Of a stretch of DNA of 64,000 nt, positions 8,419 to 18,371 are shown piece by piece. The notes under the pieces are model-generated. The model saw nothing but the letters and a program-made list of their open reading frames with translations. It was not told the DNA's origin and did not search any database. The translations under genes were made by a program, and so were the position numbers. Within the stretch, counting starts at the first letter, position 1, and each line of letters begins with the position of its first letter. Source of the stretch: Burkholderia cepacia (GTDB lineage: Bacteria > Pseudomonadota > Gammaproteobacteria > Burkholderiales > Burkholderiaceae); the NCBI RefSeq assembly GCF_029962485.1, contig NZ_CP073638.1, positions 2,914,001 to 2,978,000 of the forward strand. The letters are read 5' to 3'.

Positions 8419-8624
8419 TGTCTTATCTCCTGAATAATGAATCGGGGGACCGCCAGCGAATCGACGGCAAAACGATCGGTTACGACAGCACGACGCGCGG
8501 GAATCACGCGAATCGACATCGCGCACGAAGAATTTTTGACGGCGGGCGAACCGGCGGGCGCCGCCGCGGAGCGTGCTGCCAAAACTGGTATGCTGATCCT
8601 CACCACGTTGACGCGGAGGATGCC

Positions 8625-8855
8625 ATGGCTGCTAAAGAAGTCTCGAAGAAGAAATACCTGAAGATCCTGAACAAACGCCTGCGTGCGGAACCGGCCGCGC
8701 CGGCCGGCGCGTCGTTTGTGTTTTTCCCGCTGGGCGCGAAGGCGAAGAACGCGACGGGTGTCGTGTCCGGCGACACGCGCAGCAAGCGCGAACTGGCCGT
8801 GATGGCCGCGGTCCAGCGCAAGGCGGCCGAAGAGTTCGTCGTCGCCGGCGCCTGA
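8625..8855 (+). CDS. Small basic hypothetical protein (76 aa)
   Basis: Starts MAAKEVSKKKYLKILNKRL after a good cggagg ribosome site. The first 20 residues are strongly basic and helical. The middle (SFVFFPLGAKAKNATGVV) is beta-like, and the C-terminus (RELAVMAAVQRKAAEEFVV) is helical again. It has no signal peptide, no Cys and no recognised family. It may be a nucleic-acid-associated or ribosome-associated small protein, but that is only a guess from charge. The codon pattern fits a real Burkholderia gene. Confidence 0.55.
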   Translation: MAAKEVSKKKYLKILNKRLRAEPAAPAGASFVFFPLGAKAKNATGVVSGDTRSKRELAVMAAVQRKAAEEFVVAGA

Positions 8856-8887
8856 CCGGCACCGGCTGCACGCACCAACGTTGAATG

Positions 8888-8916
8888 GCCGCCGCCGCGG
8901 CTTACGCGGCGGCGGC
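8888..8916. terminator. GC-rich stem-loop between convergent genes
   Basis: The 12-bp arms 8888-8899 and 8905-8916 (gccgccgccgcg with its complement) around loop gctta sit where the small basic-protein gene and the MBL-fold gene converge. They overlap the last codons of the latter. There is no U tract, so it would be a weak or factor-dependent terminator at best. Confidence 0.35.
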
Positions 8917-9603
8917 TTCGCAGTGCGCGATCGCACCGGCGAGCACGCGCGGGATGTCGTGCGTGATCGCCGGGCCGTGCATCGGCAGGATGATGTCGAG
9001 ATCGAGCGCCTGGATGCGGCGCAGCGCGCTCGCCATGTGCGCGAGCGACGGCAGGTAGTCCGAGCGCCGGATCGAGTCGAGGATGACCGGCAACGGGTCG
9101 TCCGTTTCCTCGTCGCCGAAGCGCATCAGGATGTCCGACGACAGCAGCGCCCTGTACGCCGGCAGGTACACGACCAGCGCATCCCATTGGTGCACATGCT
9201 TCGTAAAGACCGGCACGACGTCGACGCCTGAAATCATCGTCGGTTCGCCGTCCTTCAGCGGCTTCACACGCACCCCGAAGATATCGGCCAGCCCGTGCGT
9301 GCACATCGGATGGCCGTACGCGACGAGCGCCGGATTGGCCGCGAGAAAGTCGGGCAGCGCGCCCATCTCGTCGACCTCGAAATGCGGAACGATCACGCTG
9401 CTCACCATCGACGGCATGATGCCGACGGTCGCGAGGCTCGCGCTCAGTTGCGGAAAATTGGCGCGCGTACCCGTTTCGATGCAGACGACGTCGCCGTCCT
9501 GCGCGCGGACGAAGAACTGGCTGAAACCGAGCTTCAGCTTGTCGATGTAGGTCGTCGCGCGAAACAGGCCGCTGCGGATTTCTTCGATACGGGCGTGGTC
9601 CAT
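8902..9603 (-). CDS. MBL-fold protein of the diiron oxygen-binding (ODP) type
   Basis: 233 residues from MDHARIEEIRSG, with GAGGAT upstream. It has a metallo-beta-lactamase fold. The metal-ligand segment reads VPHFEVDEMGALP, i.e. H-x-E-x-D as in the diiron domain of flavodiiron proteins rather than the hydrolase H-x-H-x-D-H. Further ligands fit GHPMCTHG, PVFTKHVHQWDAL and LPMHGPAITHD. It lacks the flavodoxin domain of true flavodiiron NO/O2 reductases. Probable role: redox or O2/NO-related diiron protein, partner unknown. It is monocistronic. Confidence 0.8.
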   Translation of the reverse strand: MDHARIEEIRSGLFRATTYIDKLKLGFSQFFVRAQDGDVVCIETGTRANFPQLSASLATVGIMPSMVSSVIVPHFEVDEMGALPDFLAANPALVAYGHPMCTHGLADIFGVRVKPLKDGEPTMISGVDVVPVFTKHVHQWDALVVYLPAYRALLSSDILMRFGDEETDDPLPVILDSIRRSDYLPSLAHMASALRRIQALDLDIILPMHGPAITHDIPRVLAGAIAHCEAAAA

Positions 9604-9807
9604 CGATGCAATCCTCACGCGGGGAGTGGGGCGGGACGGCACCGTCGCGCGATCGTCGCGACCTGTCGGGCAAGGGCCGTGCGTGAACCGGTACGTCGAT
9701 GCAGTCTAGCAGCGTCGCACCGGATGCGGAGCCCGTCAGTTTGCGCAGCGGCCAGCGGCCGGGAACGGCGCTGAACGCGTTCCCTGCCCGAAAGCGAACC
9801 CCGTCGG

Positions 9808-11232
9808 TCAGGACAGCTTGTCCGCTGCCGTCGCCGGATACCGCCCGTCGCCACCCGTCCCGTCGCCGGCCGCGAGTTGCTCCAGCGCGAGCCCCTTCGT
9901 CTCGATTCCGAGCGTCCACACGGCGATTGCCGCCGCGATGAACGACAGCGCACCGAGCGTGAACACACCACCCTGGCCGAACACCGGCAGCACGACGCCG
10001 ACCACGTAAGGCCCGATCAGCGAACCGACGCGCCCGATCGCCGATGCGAAGCCCGACCCCGTCGCGCGCGCACCGGTGCCGTACAGCTCGGGCGTGTACG
10101 TGTACAGCGCGGCCCACATCCCGAACAGGAAGAACTGCATCGCGAGGCCCGTGACGATCAGCAGCGTCGTGCTGCCGCCGTACAGCGCGCTCTGGCCATA
10201 CGCATACGCCATCGCGCCGCCGCCGATCAGCGACGCGATACAGGTCGGCTTGCGCCCCCAGCGTTCGACGAGCCATGCGGCGCACAGGAAGCCCGGCACG
10301 CCGCCGAGCGAGATCAGCACCGTGTAGAACACCGATTTCGTGACTTCGAAGCCGGCTTGCTGCAGCAGCGCACCGAGCCACGAGGTGAGGCCGTAGAAGC
10401 CGAGCAGCGCGAAGAACCACAGCAGCCACACCATCACCGTGCGGCGACGGTACACGCCGCTCCAGATCTCGCGCAGCGCGCCGTGGCCGCGTGCGACAAC
10501 CGGTTCCGCGAGCCGCGATGGCGGCGGCAGCGTCGTGACGCCGGCCGAGCGCATCACCTTCGCCTCGATCGTGTGCATCACCGTGTCGGCTTCCGTGTGC
10601 CGGCCCGCGTGCTCGAGCCAGCGCGGCGATTCCGGCACGATGCGGCGCACGACGAGCACGAACACCGCGGGAATCGCGAGCAGGGCGAACACGGTGCGCC
10701 AGCCGAACTGCGGCAGCACGAAGTACGCGACGATGCCGGCCGTGATGAAGCCGAGCGGCCAGAAGCCGTCCATCAGCGCGATCAGGCGGCCGCGCTTCTC
10801 GGTCGGCACGAACTCGGACAGCAAAGTTTGCGCGACCGGGAATTCCATCCCCATCCCGATGCCGAGCAGCACGCGGTAGACGATCAGCGCGTCGACGCTC
10901 TGCGCGGTCGAACACAGGTACGACGCGGCGCCCCACAGCACCATGCTCCACTGGAACACGGGCCGGCGGCCGAAGCGGTCGGCGAGCAGGCCGGCGACGG
11001 CCGCGCCGATCACCATCCCGAAGAAGCTCGCGCTCGCGACGAGGCCGGCGGCCGCGGTCGACAGCCCGAACTCCTTGCGGATCGAGCCGAGCACGAACGT
11101 CATCGTGCCGAGGTCGACCGAGTCGAAGAAGAACGCGATCGCGATGATGAAGAAGATCCGCTTGTGATAGCCGGAGAACGGCAGGCGTTCGAGCCGGGCG
11201 GCGGCGGAGGCGGGAGCGGTGGCGGCGGGCAT
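9808..11232 (-). CDS. MFS transporter (metabolite/sugar-porter-like)
   Basis: 474 residues with twelve predicted membrane segments and a central cytosolic loop (about residues 210-260). MFS signatures are present: LLADRFGRRPVF after TM2, YRVLLGIGMGMEFPVAQTLLSEFVPTEKRG around TM4-5, PESPRWL before the central loop, VERWGRKP between TM8 and TM9, and PELYGTGARATGSG in TM10-11. The PESPRWL and PELYGT motifs place it with the sugar-porter/metabolite:H+ symporters, including aromatic-acid and nicotinate carriers. The N-terminus is a 15-residue Ala-rich cytosolic leader. The substrate is not readable; no catabolic genes adjoin it. Confidence 0.88.
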   Translation of the reverse strand: MPAATAPASAAARLERLPFSGYHKRIFFIIAIAFFFDSVDLGTMTFVLGSIRKEFGLSTAAAGLVASASFFGMVIGAAVAGLLADRFGRRPVFQWSMVLWGAASYLCSTAQSVDALIVYRVLLGIGMGMEFPVAQTLLSEFVPTEKRGRLIALMDGFWPLGFITAGIVAYFVLPQFGWRTVFALLAIPAVFVLVVRRIVPESPRWLEHAGRHTEADTVMHTIEAKVMRSAGVTTLPPPSRLAEPVVARGHGALREIWSGVYRRRTVMVWLLWFFALLGFYGLTSWLGALLQQAGFEVTKSVFYTVLISLGGVPGFLCAAWLVERWGRKPTCIASLIGGGAMAYAYGQSALYGGSTTLLIVTGLAMQFFLFGMWAALYTYTPELYGTGARATGSGFASAIGRVGSLIGPYVVGVVLPVFGQGGVFTLGALSFIAAAIAVWTLGIETKGLALEQLAAGDGTGGDGRYPATAADKLS

Positions 11233-11383
11233 GGCGTCCTCTGAAATGAAAATGGGGCCGCGCAGCGCATGCTCCAGGGCCCCGATGCTTCATGTTCAGT
11301 AGACGCGACCACAAACTGCCGCATCAGAGGAAAAACGCCGCCTGCTTGCCCAAATGCGTCATCGGCGGGCGGCGCGTGCCACG

Positions 11384-12145
11384 TCAGTTCTTCAGCTTGT
11401 AGCCGGTGCGGAACATCCACGCGACGATCGCGAGCAGGATCGCGAGGAACAGCCCGGTCGCGCCGAGGCTGATCCACACGTGCACGTCGGCGAGCCCGTA
11501 GAACGACCAGCGGAAGCCGCTGACCAGGTAGACGATCGGGTTGAACAGCGTGATGACGCGCCACGCGGGCGGCAGCATGTCGACCGAGTAGAAGCTGCCG
11601 CCGAGGAACGTGAGCGGCGTGATGATGAGGAGCGGCACGAGCTGCAGCTTCTCGAAGCTGTCGGCCCAGATGCCGATCACGAAACCGAACAGGCTGAACG
11701 TGACCGCCGTCAGCACGAGGAACAGCACCATCCAGAACGGATGCAGGATGTGCAGCGGCACGAACAGGCCGGCCGTGGCGAGGATGATCACGCCGAGCAG
11801 CATCGACTTCGACGCGGCCGCGCCGACGTACGCGATCACGATCTCCCAGTACGACACGGGCGCGGAGAGTATCTCGTAGATCGTGCCCGTGAAGCGCGGG
11901 AAGTAGATGCCGAACGATGCGTTCGAGATGCTCTGCGACAGCAGCGACAGCATCACGAGGCCCGGCACGATGAACGACCCGTAGCCGATCCCGTTCACGT
12001 CGCTGATGCGCGAGCCGATCGCGGAGCCGAACACGACGAAATACAGCGACGTCGAGATCACCGGCGCGATGATGCTCTGCATCAGCGTGCGGCGCGTGCG
12101 GGCCATTTCTGCGCGGTAGATCGCGCGGATTCCATGCCAGTTCAT
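11384..12145 (-). CDS. yadH: ABC-2 type export permease
   Basis: 253 residues with six predicted membrane helices and an ABC-2 permease layout ([20 protein letters not shown] start, [20 protein letters not shown] loop, [31 protein letters not shown]). This matches the YadH/NodJ/DrrB group. The gene starts 3 bases after the ATPase gene, so the two make one exporter. Family members export lipids, polysaccharides or drugs; the substrate here is unknown. The symbol rests on family resemblance only. Confidence 0.85.
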   Translation of the reverse strand: MNWHGIRAIYRAEMARTRRTLMQSIIAPVISTSLYFVVFGSAIGSRISDVNGIGYGSFIVPGLVMLSLLSQSISNASFGIYFPRFTGTIYEILSAPVSYWEIVIAYVGAAASKSMLLGVIILATAGLFVPLHILHPFWMVLFLVLTAVTFSLFGFVIGIWADSFEKLQLVPLLIITPLTFLGGSFYSVDMLPPAWRVITLFNPIVYLVSGFRWSFYGLADVHVWISLGATGLFLAILLAIVAWMFRTGYKLKN

Positions 12146-12148
12146 GCG

Positions 12149-13093
12149 TCAGGCTCCTTGCACGCCGTTGCGGCGGTTGTCGATCAGGCTGACGAAAATG
12201 TCCTCGAGCGAGCTCTGCGTCGTGTGCAGGTCGCGGAAGCCGATGCCGGCCGAGCCGAGCGCGTTGATCAGCTTCGCGATGCTCGCATCGTCGCGATGCG
12301 AGTCGTACGTGTAGACGAGTGCGGCGCCGTCGTCCGCGCGTTCGAGCCCGAACGGCACGAGCGCGGGCGGCACGTCCGCGAGCGGGTGCTCGAGCTGCAC
12401 GGTCAGCTGCTTCTTGCCGAGCTTGCGCATCAGCTCGCGCTTTTCCTCGACGAGCACGAGCTCGCCGCCGAGGATGATGCCGATCCGGTCGGCCATCTCC
12501 TCGGCTTCCTCGATGTAGTGCGTGGTCAGCAGGATCGTCACGCCGCTTTCGCGCAGCGAATCGACGAGCTTCCACATGTCGCGGCGCAGCTCGACGTCGA
12601 CGCCGGCCGTCGGTTCGTCGAGGAACAGGATGCGCGGCTCGTGCGACAGCGCCTTCGCGATCATCACGCGGCGCTTCATGCCGCCCGACAGCGTCATCAG
12701 CTTGTTGTCGCGCTTGTCCCACAGCGACAGCGCCTTCAGCGTCTTCTCGATGTACGCGGGATCGGGCGCCTTGCCGAACAGCCCGCGGCTGAACGACACG
12801 GTCGCCCAGACGGTTTCGAACGCGTCGGTGGTCAGCTCCTGCGGCACGAGGCCGATCATTTCGCGGGCCGCGCGGTATTGATCGCGGATGTCGTGGCCGC
12901 CGACCGTCACGCGGCCTTCGGTCGGCGTGACGATGCCGCAGATCGAGCCGATCAGCGTGGTCTTGCCGGCGCCGTTCGGCCCGAGCAGCGCGAAGATCTC
13001 GCCGGGGCGGATGTCGAGGGTCACGTGCTTCAGCGCCTGGAAGCCGGACGCGTAAGTCTTGGAGAGGTCGGAGACGGAAAGGATCGGTTGCAT
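12149..13093 (-). CDS. yadG: ABC-2 transporter ATPase
   Basis: 314 residues from [18 protein letters not shown] (an ATG 5 codons earlier is possible). Walker [10 protein letters not shown], signature LSGGMKRRV, Walker [14 protein letters not shown] and switch [16 protein letters not shown] are all intact, so it should hydrolyse ATP. A roughly 90-residue C-terminal extension (after about residue 225) is typical of the CcmA/YadG/DrrA branch. It pairs with the permease 3 bases downstream. Confidence 0.9.
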   Translation of the reverse strand: MQPILSVSDLSKTYASGFQALKHVTLDIRPGEIFALLGPNGAGKTTLIGSICGIVTPTEGRVTVGGHDIRDQYRAAREMIGLVPQELTTDAFETVWATVSFSRGLFGKAPDPAYIEKTLKALSLWDKRDNKLMTLSGGMKRRVMIAKALSHEPRILFLDEPTAGVDVELRRDMWKLVDSLRESGVTILLTTHYIEEAEEMADRIGIILGGELVLVEEKRELMRKLGKKQLTVQLEHPLADVPPALVPFGLERADDGAALVYTYDSHRDDASIAKLINALGSAGIGFRDLHTTQSSLEDIFVSLIDNRRNGVQGA

Positions 13094-13516
13094 GCTCACG
13101 GATGGCACGGCCGGCCGGCGCGACGCAGTGCGCTGTGCGTGCCCGGTGTCGCCGCCGCTGCGAAGCGGCCGGGACCGGGGACGGCATGGCGAACGGGCGT
13201 CATGTCGAACGGCGTTGTGGTGCGGGATCGCGGGACCGCCATATTAGCAATCGGTAGATCGAAATGCATTCTGATGGAAAAGCCGGGCATTGCCAGTGCC
13301 GGATTTGCGTGAATCAAGCGTGCAACGATCAACAAAGGCGAGTTTTATTTGAACTGAACGAACAATTCGGCGCAATTTTGCCGAATCGGGCCGTGGCCGC
13401 GTTGCCGCGCGCGCGGCGCGCCGACTGTGCTGCCCGAAGGCCCTTGCGCCGTACCGGGACGGCACGCATCGCGCTCGCGATAATGCGTTCCTTTCATCGT
13501 TCTCGGAGCGGGGCGC
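13094..13516. promoter_or_regulatory. Divergent intergenic region between yadG-like and cupin genes
   Basis: No gene is seen. The first 170 bases are GC-rich leader sequence of the exporter. About 13255-13380 is more AT-rich (tcaacaaaggcgagttttat) and is the likely place of the divergent promoters. An Arg/Ala-type GC block follows up to the cupin ribosome site. Confidence 0.4.
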
Positions 13517-13813
13517 ATGTCTTTGATCGATTTCAAATCCGTGGCGGACGCCCAGGCCGCCGCATGGAAGTCCACGATCGTCGGCGAGGTCGGGCCGGCC
13601 CGGATCAAGGTGCTGCGCATGGATGCGCAGCCGTACGAAGCGGAAGTGCACGACTACAACGAGGGGCTGCTGGTGCTCGACGGCACGCTGATGCTCGAAG
13701 TCGAAGCGGAAACGGTCGTGGTCGGGGCCGGGCAGATGTATCTCGCGCATGCCGGCACCCGCCACGCAGTGCTGCCCGGCAGCCACGGCACGCTCGCGAT
13801 CATCGACGTGTAA
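13517..13813 (+). CDS. Small cupin-domain protein
   Basis: 98 residues; a ggagcgg site precedes the ATG. It is a single cupin barrel: YEAEVHDYNEGLLVLDGTL (motif-1 region, with H and E available as metal ligands) and GQMYLAHAGTRHAVLPG (motif-2 region, with H). Its size matches the minimal single-domain cupins used as isomerases, dioxygenase-like enzymes or ligand sensors. Monocistronic. Specific function unknown. Confidence 0.82.
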   Translation: MSLIDFKSVADAQAAAWKSTIVGEVGPARIKVLRMDAQPYEAEVHDYNEGLLVLDGTLMLEVEAETVVVGAGQMYLAHAGTRHAVLPGSHGTLAIIDV

Positions 13814-14430
13814 GGTTGCGCTGCAACATGCGTGCGGGACGCCGAAGGCCGGCTGGCTTGGCTCGGCGCGGATTGGTGGTGGCTGTTCAAACGCGTGTTC
13901 CACGGCTCCGGTATTTGTCTGAGCAAATAAAATGAAGGCTGTTTGAAAATCTGTCAAATACCGTGTAAACGCTAGGATCGCGCGGTTTCATTCGTTTGGA
14001 ACTCTGCATCCATTTACTTGTTTGAATGGTCCGATCATAGTCTCGACAAACGACGCATCACGATAACGAATCAAGCGTACGTATGGAGACCACACCATGA
14101 GACGCCTATCCGCGGGGCCAGCCGGACTGCCGTTTCCCGATTTTTCGCTGAATGCAGGCGCGACTCAGGTCGCGTGCCTGCGTCGTCACCTCGCCGTGTA
14201 GCGGCGAACCACTTTCCGTTTCGATCGTTCCGACGGCGCCGTGCCGCATGACGGCGCCGCGGGAGCGCGCTTGTCTGCCGCCGCGGCCCGTGCCGCATTT
14301 GCCTGACCGGCATCGCGGCGGTCTTGCGCGCACCGTCATGCGCCGCGCGTTCGTGCGGCGGCGCGATACCAACCGGCGGGCCATGCAGCCCGGCCGGACG
14401 AGACTTGTCGTACCTGAAAAGGAGGGGTTG
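13814..14430. promoter_or_regulatory. Leader region of the DUF2957 cluster
   Basis: No gene is seen. About 13900-14090 is AT-rich and contains TATTTG-tctgag-CAAATA (13912-13929), with a further caaatac at 13954-13960. This is a likely promoter/operator zone. The remaining GC-rich part up to the aaggagggg ribosome site at about 14418 would be a long untranslated leader if transcription starts in the AT-rich part. Confidence 0.4.
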
Positions 14431-16026
14431 ATGATTTGCATTCCTGAATGGCGGAAGGCGATTCTGTCGTGCGCGGTGCTGGCGCTGCCGTTCGTCGCCG
14501 GTTGCGGCGGCGGCGACGATCCGGGGCCGATCAACGTGCCGCAGTGCTCGGGCAGCGCGTGCGGGCCGAGCGGCGCGGAAACGACGCCGCCGGTCGTGAC
14601 GAAGCTGTGTCCGGACGCGCTCGACTACACGACGACCTACACGGGCGGCGCCGGCAGCGGCGAATACGTGAAGGTGAAGTTCGACACGACGAAGCTCACC
14701 TATCAGATGCAGTTCATCGAATCGTCGGTGCCGACATCGGCCGGGCAAGTCAACAACACGCGTGCGGGCCTGACGATCAGCGGCGCATTCCATCATCCGA
14801 CCAATCTCCCGACGGCCGAGCAGAATCGCTGCGCGTTCGTGCTCGACAGCGGCGCGACGAGCGACGGCGCGTACTCGGTGACGATCAAGCGCACGGACCC
14901 GCCGATGCTGTTCGTCGGCAATGGCGTGGTGGGCGGCGGGATTCCAGGGGCGACGATCGCGTTCGCGGGTATCCCGCTGCTCCCGGGCATCACGCTCGGC
15001 GTCGTACCATCGCGCACCTTCGATTTCTATCCGTTCATCGGCTTCACCGACACCGAAACCGACTTCACGAAAGTGGCGGGCAACTACAACGAGGTCGGCA
15101 TCCATCTGTCGCCGATCGGCGGTGATGGTCAGAGCCCGACCGGGCCAGTCGGCTGGGAGTCTGACGTTGTCAACTGGAACCAGACATTCAATGCGGACGG
15201 TTCGTGCACGATCACGCAGGGCAGCGACTACTCGTGTCAGACGACCGGGACGCCGTGGACTCAGCGCAAGAACGCGGACGGATCGGCAGACAATGTATTC
15301 GTGAGCAATCCGGTATCGCAGGGGTATCCGATTGCGGGGCAGAGTTCGACGCTGATCATTGCACCGAGCCAGGCAAAAGGCATCATGATCGTCGGCAATC
15401 TGAACGGAATACTGGTGCCGGTAGTGATTCGTGTCGGCTACACGCACGTCGATACGGTCAATCTGCTCGCATCGGTCGCCGATGCCGAAGTCGGCATCTC
15501 GATGCTGTCGTCGACAAAAGCAGTTGCCGCGAATTCCCTGAAGGGCGGTTATATCGGCGCGACCAGCGCATCCGCATGCGGCATCGTGACATCCAGTGGC
15601 CAGGGGAACAAGGTGGCGACGGGAGGGCCGAGCTTCAACGTAAACGTGCCGCACCCTGACCTGCCCGGGATCTTCGCCAATAACGCATTCTATTCGGAAG
15701 CAGGCAGTTGCAACGATGGCACTGCCGTGTCGACGATGGCCGCGAACTATACGTCCACGCTGTTCCAGGGCAATACCGCTGCGTTCATCGATCCGCAGAC
15801 GTCGTCGGTGAGCTCACAGTTCGCGCTGGACTATACGCAGGCCACGCCCGGCAAGATCAAGGTGACTGCCACGCAGGACTTCAACGCGAAGGGTGCGAAC
15901 GGCAACGTGGCGATCTTCAGCAAGGGCGACACGGGCTGGCTCGTGACGGCTGGAAACGTCTACGCGATGGTCGTCAACAACAACAAGGTCAACCCGTTCT
16001 TCACGGTCGGCGCGTTCGTCCAGTAA
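14431..16026 (+). CDS. DUF2957 lipoprotein, long paralogue
   Basis: 531 residues. The ATG follows a strong aaggagggg site; the frame continues upstream but without such a site. The lipoprotein signal is LALPFVAGC with Cys at about 23, followed by GGGDD, so the protein is probably kept in the outer membrane. The rest is Gly/Thr/Asn-rich, predicted all-beta, and matches the DUF2957 proteins I know only from Burkholderia. Shared blocks with the next gene are LCPDALDYTTTYTGGAGSGEYVKV, FYPFIGF.DTETDFTKVAGNYN and the very C-terminal NPFFTVGAFVQ. It is longer than its paralogue by inserts in the middle. Molecular function unknown. Confidence 0.8.
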   Translation: MICIPEWRKAILSCAVLALPFVAGCGGGDDPGPINVPQCSGSACGPSGAETTPPVVTKLCPDALDYTTTYTGGAGSGEYVKVKFDTTKLTYQMQFIESSVPTSAGQVNNTRAGLTISGAFHHPTNLPTAEQNRCAFVLDSGATSDGAYSVTIKRTDPPMLFVGNGVVGGGIPGATIAFAGIPLLPGITLGVVPSRTFDFYPFIGFTDTETDFTKVAGNYNEVGIHLSPIGGDGQSPTGPVGWESDVVNWNQTFNADGSCTITQGSDYSCQTTGTPWTQRKNADGSADNVFVSNPVSQGYPIAGQSSTLIIAPSQAKGIMIVGNLNGILVPVVIRVGYTHVDTVNLLASVADAEVGISMLSSTKAVAANSLKGGYIGATSASACGIVTSSGQGNKVATGGPSFNVNVPHPDLPGIFANNAFYSEAGSCNDGTAVSTMAANYTSTLFQGNTAAFIDPQTSSVSSQFALDYTQATPGKIKVTATQDFNAKGANGNVAIFSKGDTGWLVTAGNVYAMVVNNNKVNPFFTVGAFVQ

Positions 16027-16097
16027 CCCTGCATTGAACACGTAACACCGGCGGCGCATGCGTCGCCGCCGGCGAATCGAATTTCAAGAGGATTCCT

Positions 16098-17351
16098 ATG
16101 AATTTGAAACATTGGATGGCCGCGGCGTCGCTCGCGCCCGTGCTGGCGGCATGCGGCGGAGACGGCGACCCGCCTCCCGCGCCGGTGGTCCGGCTGTGCC
16201 CGCAGACGATCGACTACAACACGGTGTTCATCGGCGGTTCGGGATCGGGCGAGCTCGTGAAAGTGCAGCTCGACACGACGAAGATGACGTACCGGATGAC
16301 CTACCTCGCGTCGCCGGTGCCGACCACCACGGGCACCGTGCAGCCGACGCGCGACATGGCGCCCGCCAATGTGGTCGACGGCACGCTGGCCGACGAAACG
16401 GGGCTGCCGACGGTGAAGCTGAACCAGTGCACGTTCCGGATGCAGAACGCGAGCCTCGATCCGACCCGGCCCGCGCGGCTGTTCCTCGGCGAAGGCGTGC
16501 TGGGCGGCGCGATCCCCGGTGCGACGATCCAGTTCGACGGCGTGATCGGCGTCGGCAAGATCCCGAAGACGACATTCCCGTACTACCCGTTCATCAGCTT
16601 CTCGTCGCTGGAAACCGACCTGACGAAGATCGCCGGTACGTACAACCAGCTCGGCTATCACCAGGTGCCGTCGCAGAACTTCCAGCCGGTGGCGCTCGAC
16701 CAGAAGGTGACGATCAACGCGGACGGCAGCTATACGGAAACCGACAACTTCGGCAAGAAAAATGGCGGGCAGCCGCTCGCCTCGAGCGCGACCGTGAACC
16801 AGCCGTTCACGCTGCGCCCGGATGCACCGGCGTTCCAGTCGCTCAACTACCAGCCGCAGATTCCGCCGACGCTCGCCGCGCTCGATCCGGCGAAAGCCGG
16901 CAAGGGGATCCTGATCGTCGGCAAGCTGCGCAACCAGCTCGTGCCGATCTTCATCCGCACCGGCGCCGCGAATGCGGACCTCACGCAGGGCCCGCCGAGC
17001 GCGGACGACGAATCGGGCATCTCGTTCCTGGGCCCGCAGACGCCGATCGCGCAGGGCTCGCAGGACGGCGAGTACACGGGCGTCGACAGTGCGTTCAACT
17101 ACCGTGCGACCGCGCTCATCGGCGCACAAGCCACGCTGCTCGATCCGTTCAACGCGTCGCAGGCCGCGCTCACGCGCGCGCTGAATCTCGACTACACGCA
17201 GAAGGTGCCGGGCGTCGTGACGACCGTGCATGCGGACGCGGCGTCGGGGCCGGCGACCGGCAAGTTCGTGTTCACCGGCGGCGTGTTCGGGTTCCTCGAC
17301 ATGGCCGATACGAGCAACCCGTACTTCACGGTCGGCGCGTTCGTGCAGTAA
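16098..17351 (+). CDS. DUF2957 lipoprotein, short paralogue
   Basis: 417 residues with a lipobox (SLAPVLAAC, Cys about 20). It is paralogous to the upstream protein: LCPQTIDYNTVFIGGSGSGE, LVKVQLDTTKMTYRMTY, YYPFISFSSLETDLTKIAG and the C-terminal NPYFTVGAFVQ line up in the same order. It arises from tandem duplication (71 bases apart). It is probably surface- or periplasm-facing on the outer membrane. The neighbouring OmpW-type barrel suggests that both lipoproteins work with a hydrophobic-compound channel. Function unknown. Confidence 0.8.
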   Translation: MNLKHWMAAASLAPVLAACGGDGDPPPAPVVRLCPQTIDYNTVFIGGSGSGELVKVQLDTTKMTYRMTYLASPVPTTTGTVQPTRDMAPANVVDGTLADETGLPTVKLNQCTFRMQNASLDPTRPARLFLGEGVLGGAIPGATIQFDGVIGVGKIPKTTFPYYPFISFSSLETDLTKIAGTYNQLGYHQVPSQNFQPVALDQKVTINADGSYTETDNFGKKNGGQPLASSATVNQPFTLRPDAPAFQSLNYQPQIPPTLAALDPAKAGKGILIVGKLRNQLVPIFIRTGAANADLTQGPPSADDESGISFLGPQTPIAQGSQDGEYTGVDSAFNYRATALIGAQATLLDPFNASQAALTRALNLDYTQKVPGVVTTVHADAASGPATGKFVFTGGVFGFLDMADTSNPYFTVGAFVQ

Positions 17352-17425
17352 CGCACGCCTGGATGGAGACACGGCGGCGCCGCGCGAAGGTGCGCGGCGC
17401 CCGGACAGAATGAGAAGGAGACTTC

Positions 17426-18250
17426 ATGAAGAAGCTGATTGTCGCGGGTGTCGTCGCAGGCGTATCGACGCTCGCATCGGCCCAGCAGGCGGGCGACAAC
17501 GTCGCGACGCTGGGCTGGCTGCACATCATGCCGCAGGATTCGACCAACGGGCTCACGACGAATCTCGCCAGCATGCCGATCAACGGGCCGCTGCGCCTGC
17601 CCGGGTCGTTCACGTCACCGGGCACGAGCCTGACCGTCAATAACGCCGATACGGTCGGCCTCACGCTCACGCACTTCTTCACCGACCACATCGCGGTGAC
17701 GTCGGTGCTTGGTGTGCCGCCCGAGTTCACGCTGACCGGGCACGGCACGATCAAACCGCCCGGCCCGGCCGGTGCGCTCGGCAGCGTCAACATGGATGAT
17801 CCGGCGAACCAGCCGGCCGTAAAGAACGCACGGCAGTGGAGCCCCACGATCATCCTGCAGTACTACTTCAACTCGTCGACGGCACGGTTCCGGCCGTTCG
17901 TCGGGATCGGCGTGGCCTACAGCTGGTTCAGCAACATCGAATTGAACGGCAACTTCGCGAGAGACATCAACCAGAACCTCGGCAGCGTGCTCGCGGCCGG
18001 CGCCGGCAAGCCGGGGCCGACTTCGGTCGAGGGCAAGGCGTCGTCGTCGTTCACGCCGGTCTACAACGTCGGCGCGAGCTATGCGATCGACAAGCACTGG
18101 GGGCTGACGGCGACGCTGACCTACATGCCGCTGAAGACCTACTCGTCGCTGGTGATCAAGGCGGCCGACGGGTCGACGCTCGCGACCACGCGCACGCGGC
18201 TGAAGGCCGATCCGCTGATCACGTTCGTCGGGATTTCCTACAAGTTCTGA
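17426..18250 (+). CDS. OmpW/AlkL-family outer-membrane protein
   Basis: 274 residues with a short signal peptide (VAGVVAGVSTLASA). It is an eight-stranded barrel of the OmpW family: TVGLTLTHFFTDHIAVTSVLG, WSPTIILQYYFNSSTARFRPFVGIGVAYSWF, YNVGASYAIDKHWGLTATLTYMPL and the terminal aromatic ITFVGISYKF, ending in Phe as outer-membrane proteins do. OmpW/AlkL barrels let small hydrophobic molecules diffuse laterally into the membrane. It is somewhat longer than the usual roughly 215 residues because of loops around 90-115 and 175-200. Third gene of the DUF2957 cluster. Confidence 0.87.
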   Translation: MKKLIVAGVVAGVSTLASAQQAGDNVATLGWLHIMPQDSTNGLTTNLASMPINGPLRLPGSFTSPGTSLTVNNADTVGLTLTHFFTDHIAVTSVLGVPPEFTLTGHGTIKPPGPAGALGSVNMDDPANQPAVKNARQWSPTIILQYYFNSSTARFRPFVGIGVAYSWFSNIELNGNFARDINQNLGSVLAAGAGKPGPTSVEGKASSSFTPVYNVGASYAIDKHWGLTATLTYMPLKTYSSLVIKAADGSTLATTRTRLKADPLITFVGISYKF

Positions 18251-18371
18251 GCCGACCGGCGCGCATGACGCGTGCCGGCGGCTTCCTGCGACCGGCTGGC
18301 CGGATCGTTCCGGCCGGGCGGTCGCGTTCCTGGCGGCGTGCCGCCATTTGTGAAGAGAGGGGGCAGTTCAA

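Noticed and set aside
8600..11314. Open frame of 904 codons on the minus strand across the MBL and MFS genes
   Set aside because: Runs in another frame through two clear genes; Arg/Ala-rich without any motif, typical of third-codon GC bias.
18256..18278. Near-palindromic ccggc...gccgg after the OmpW gene as a terminator
   Set aside because: Imperfect stem, no T run; such GC-rich dyads are frequent at this base composition.
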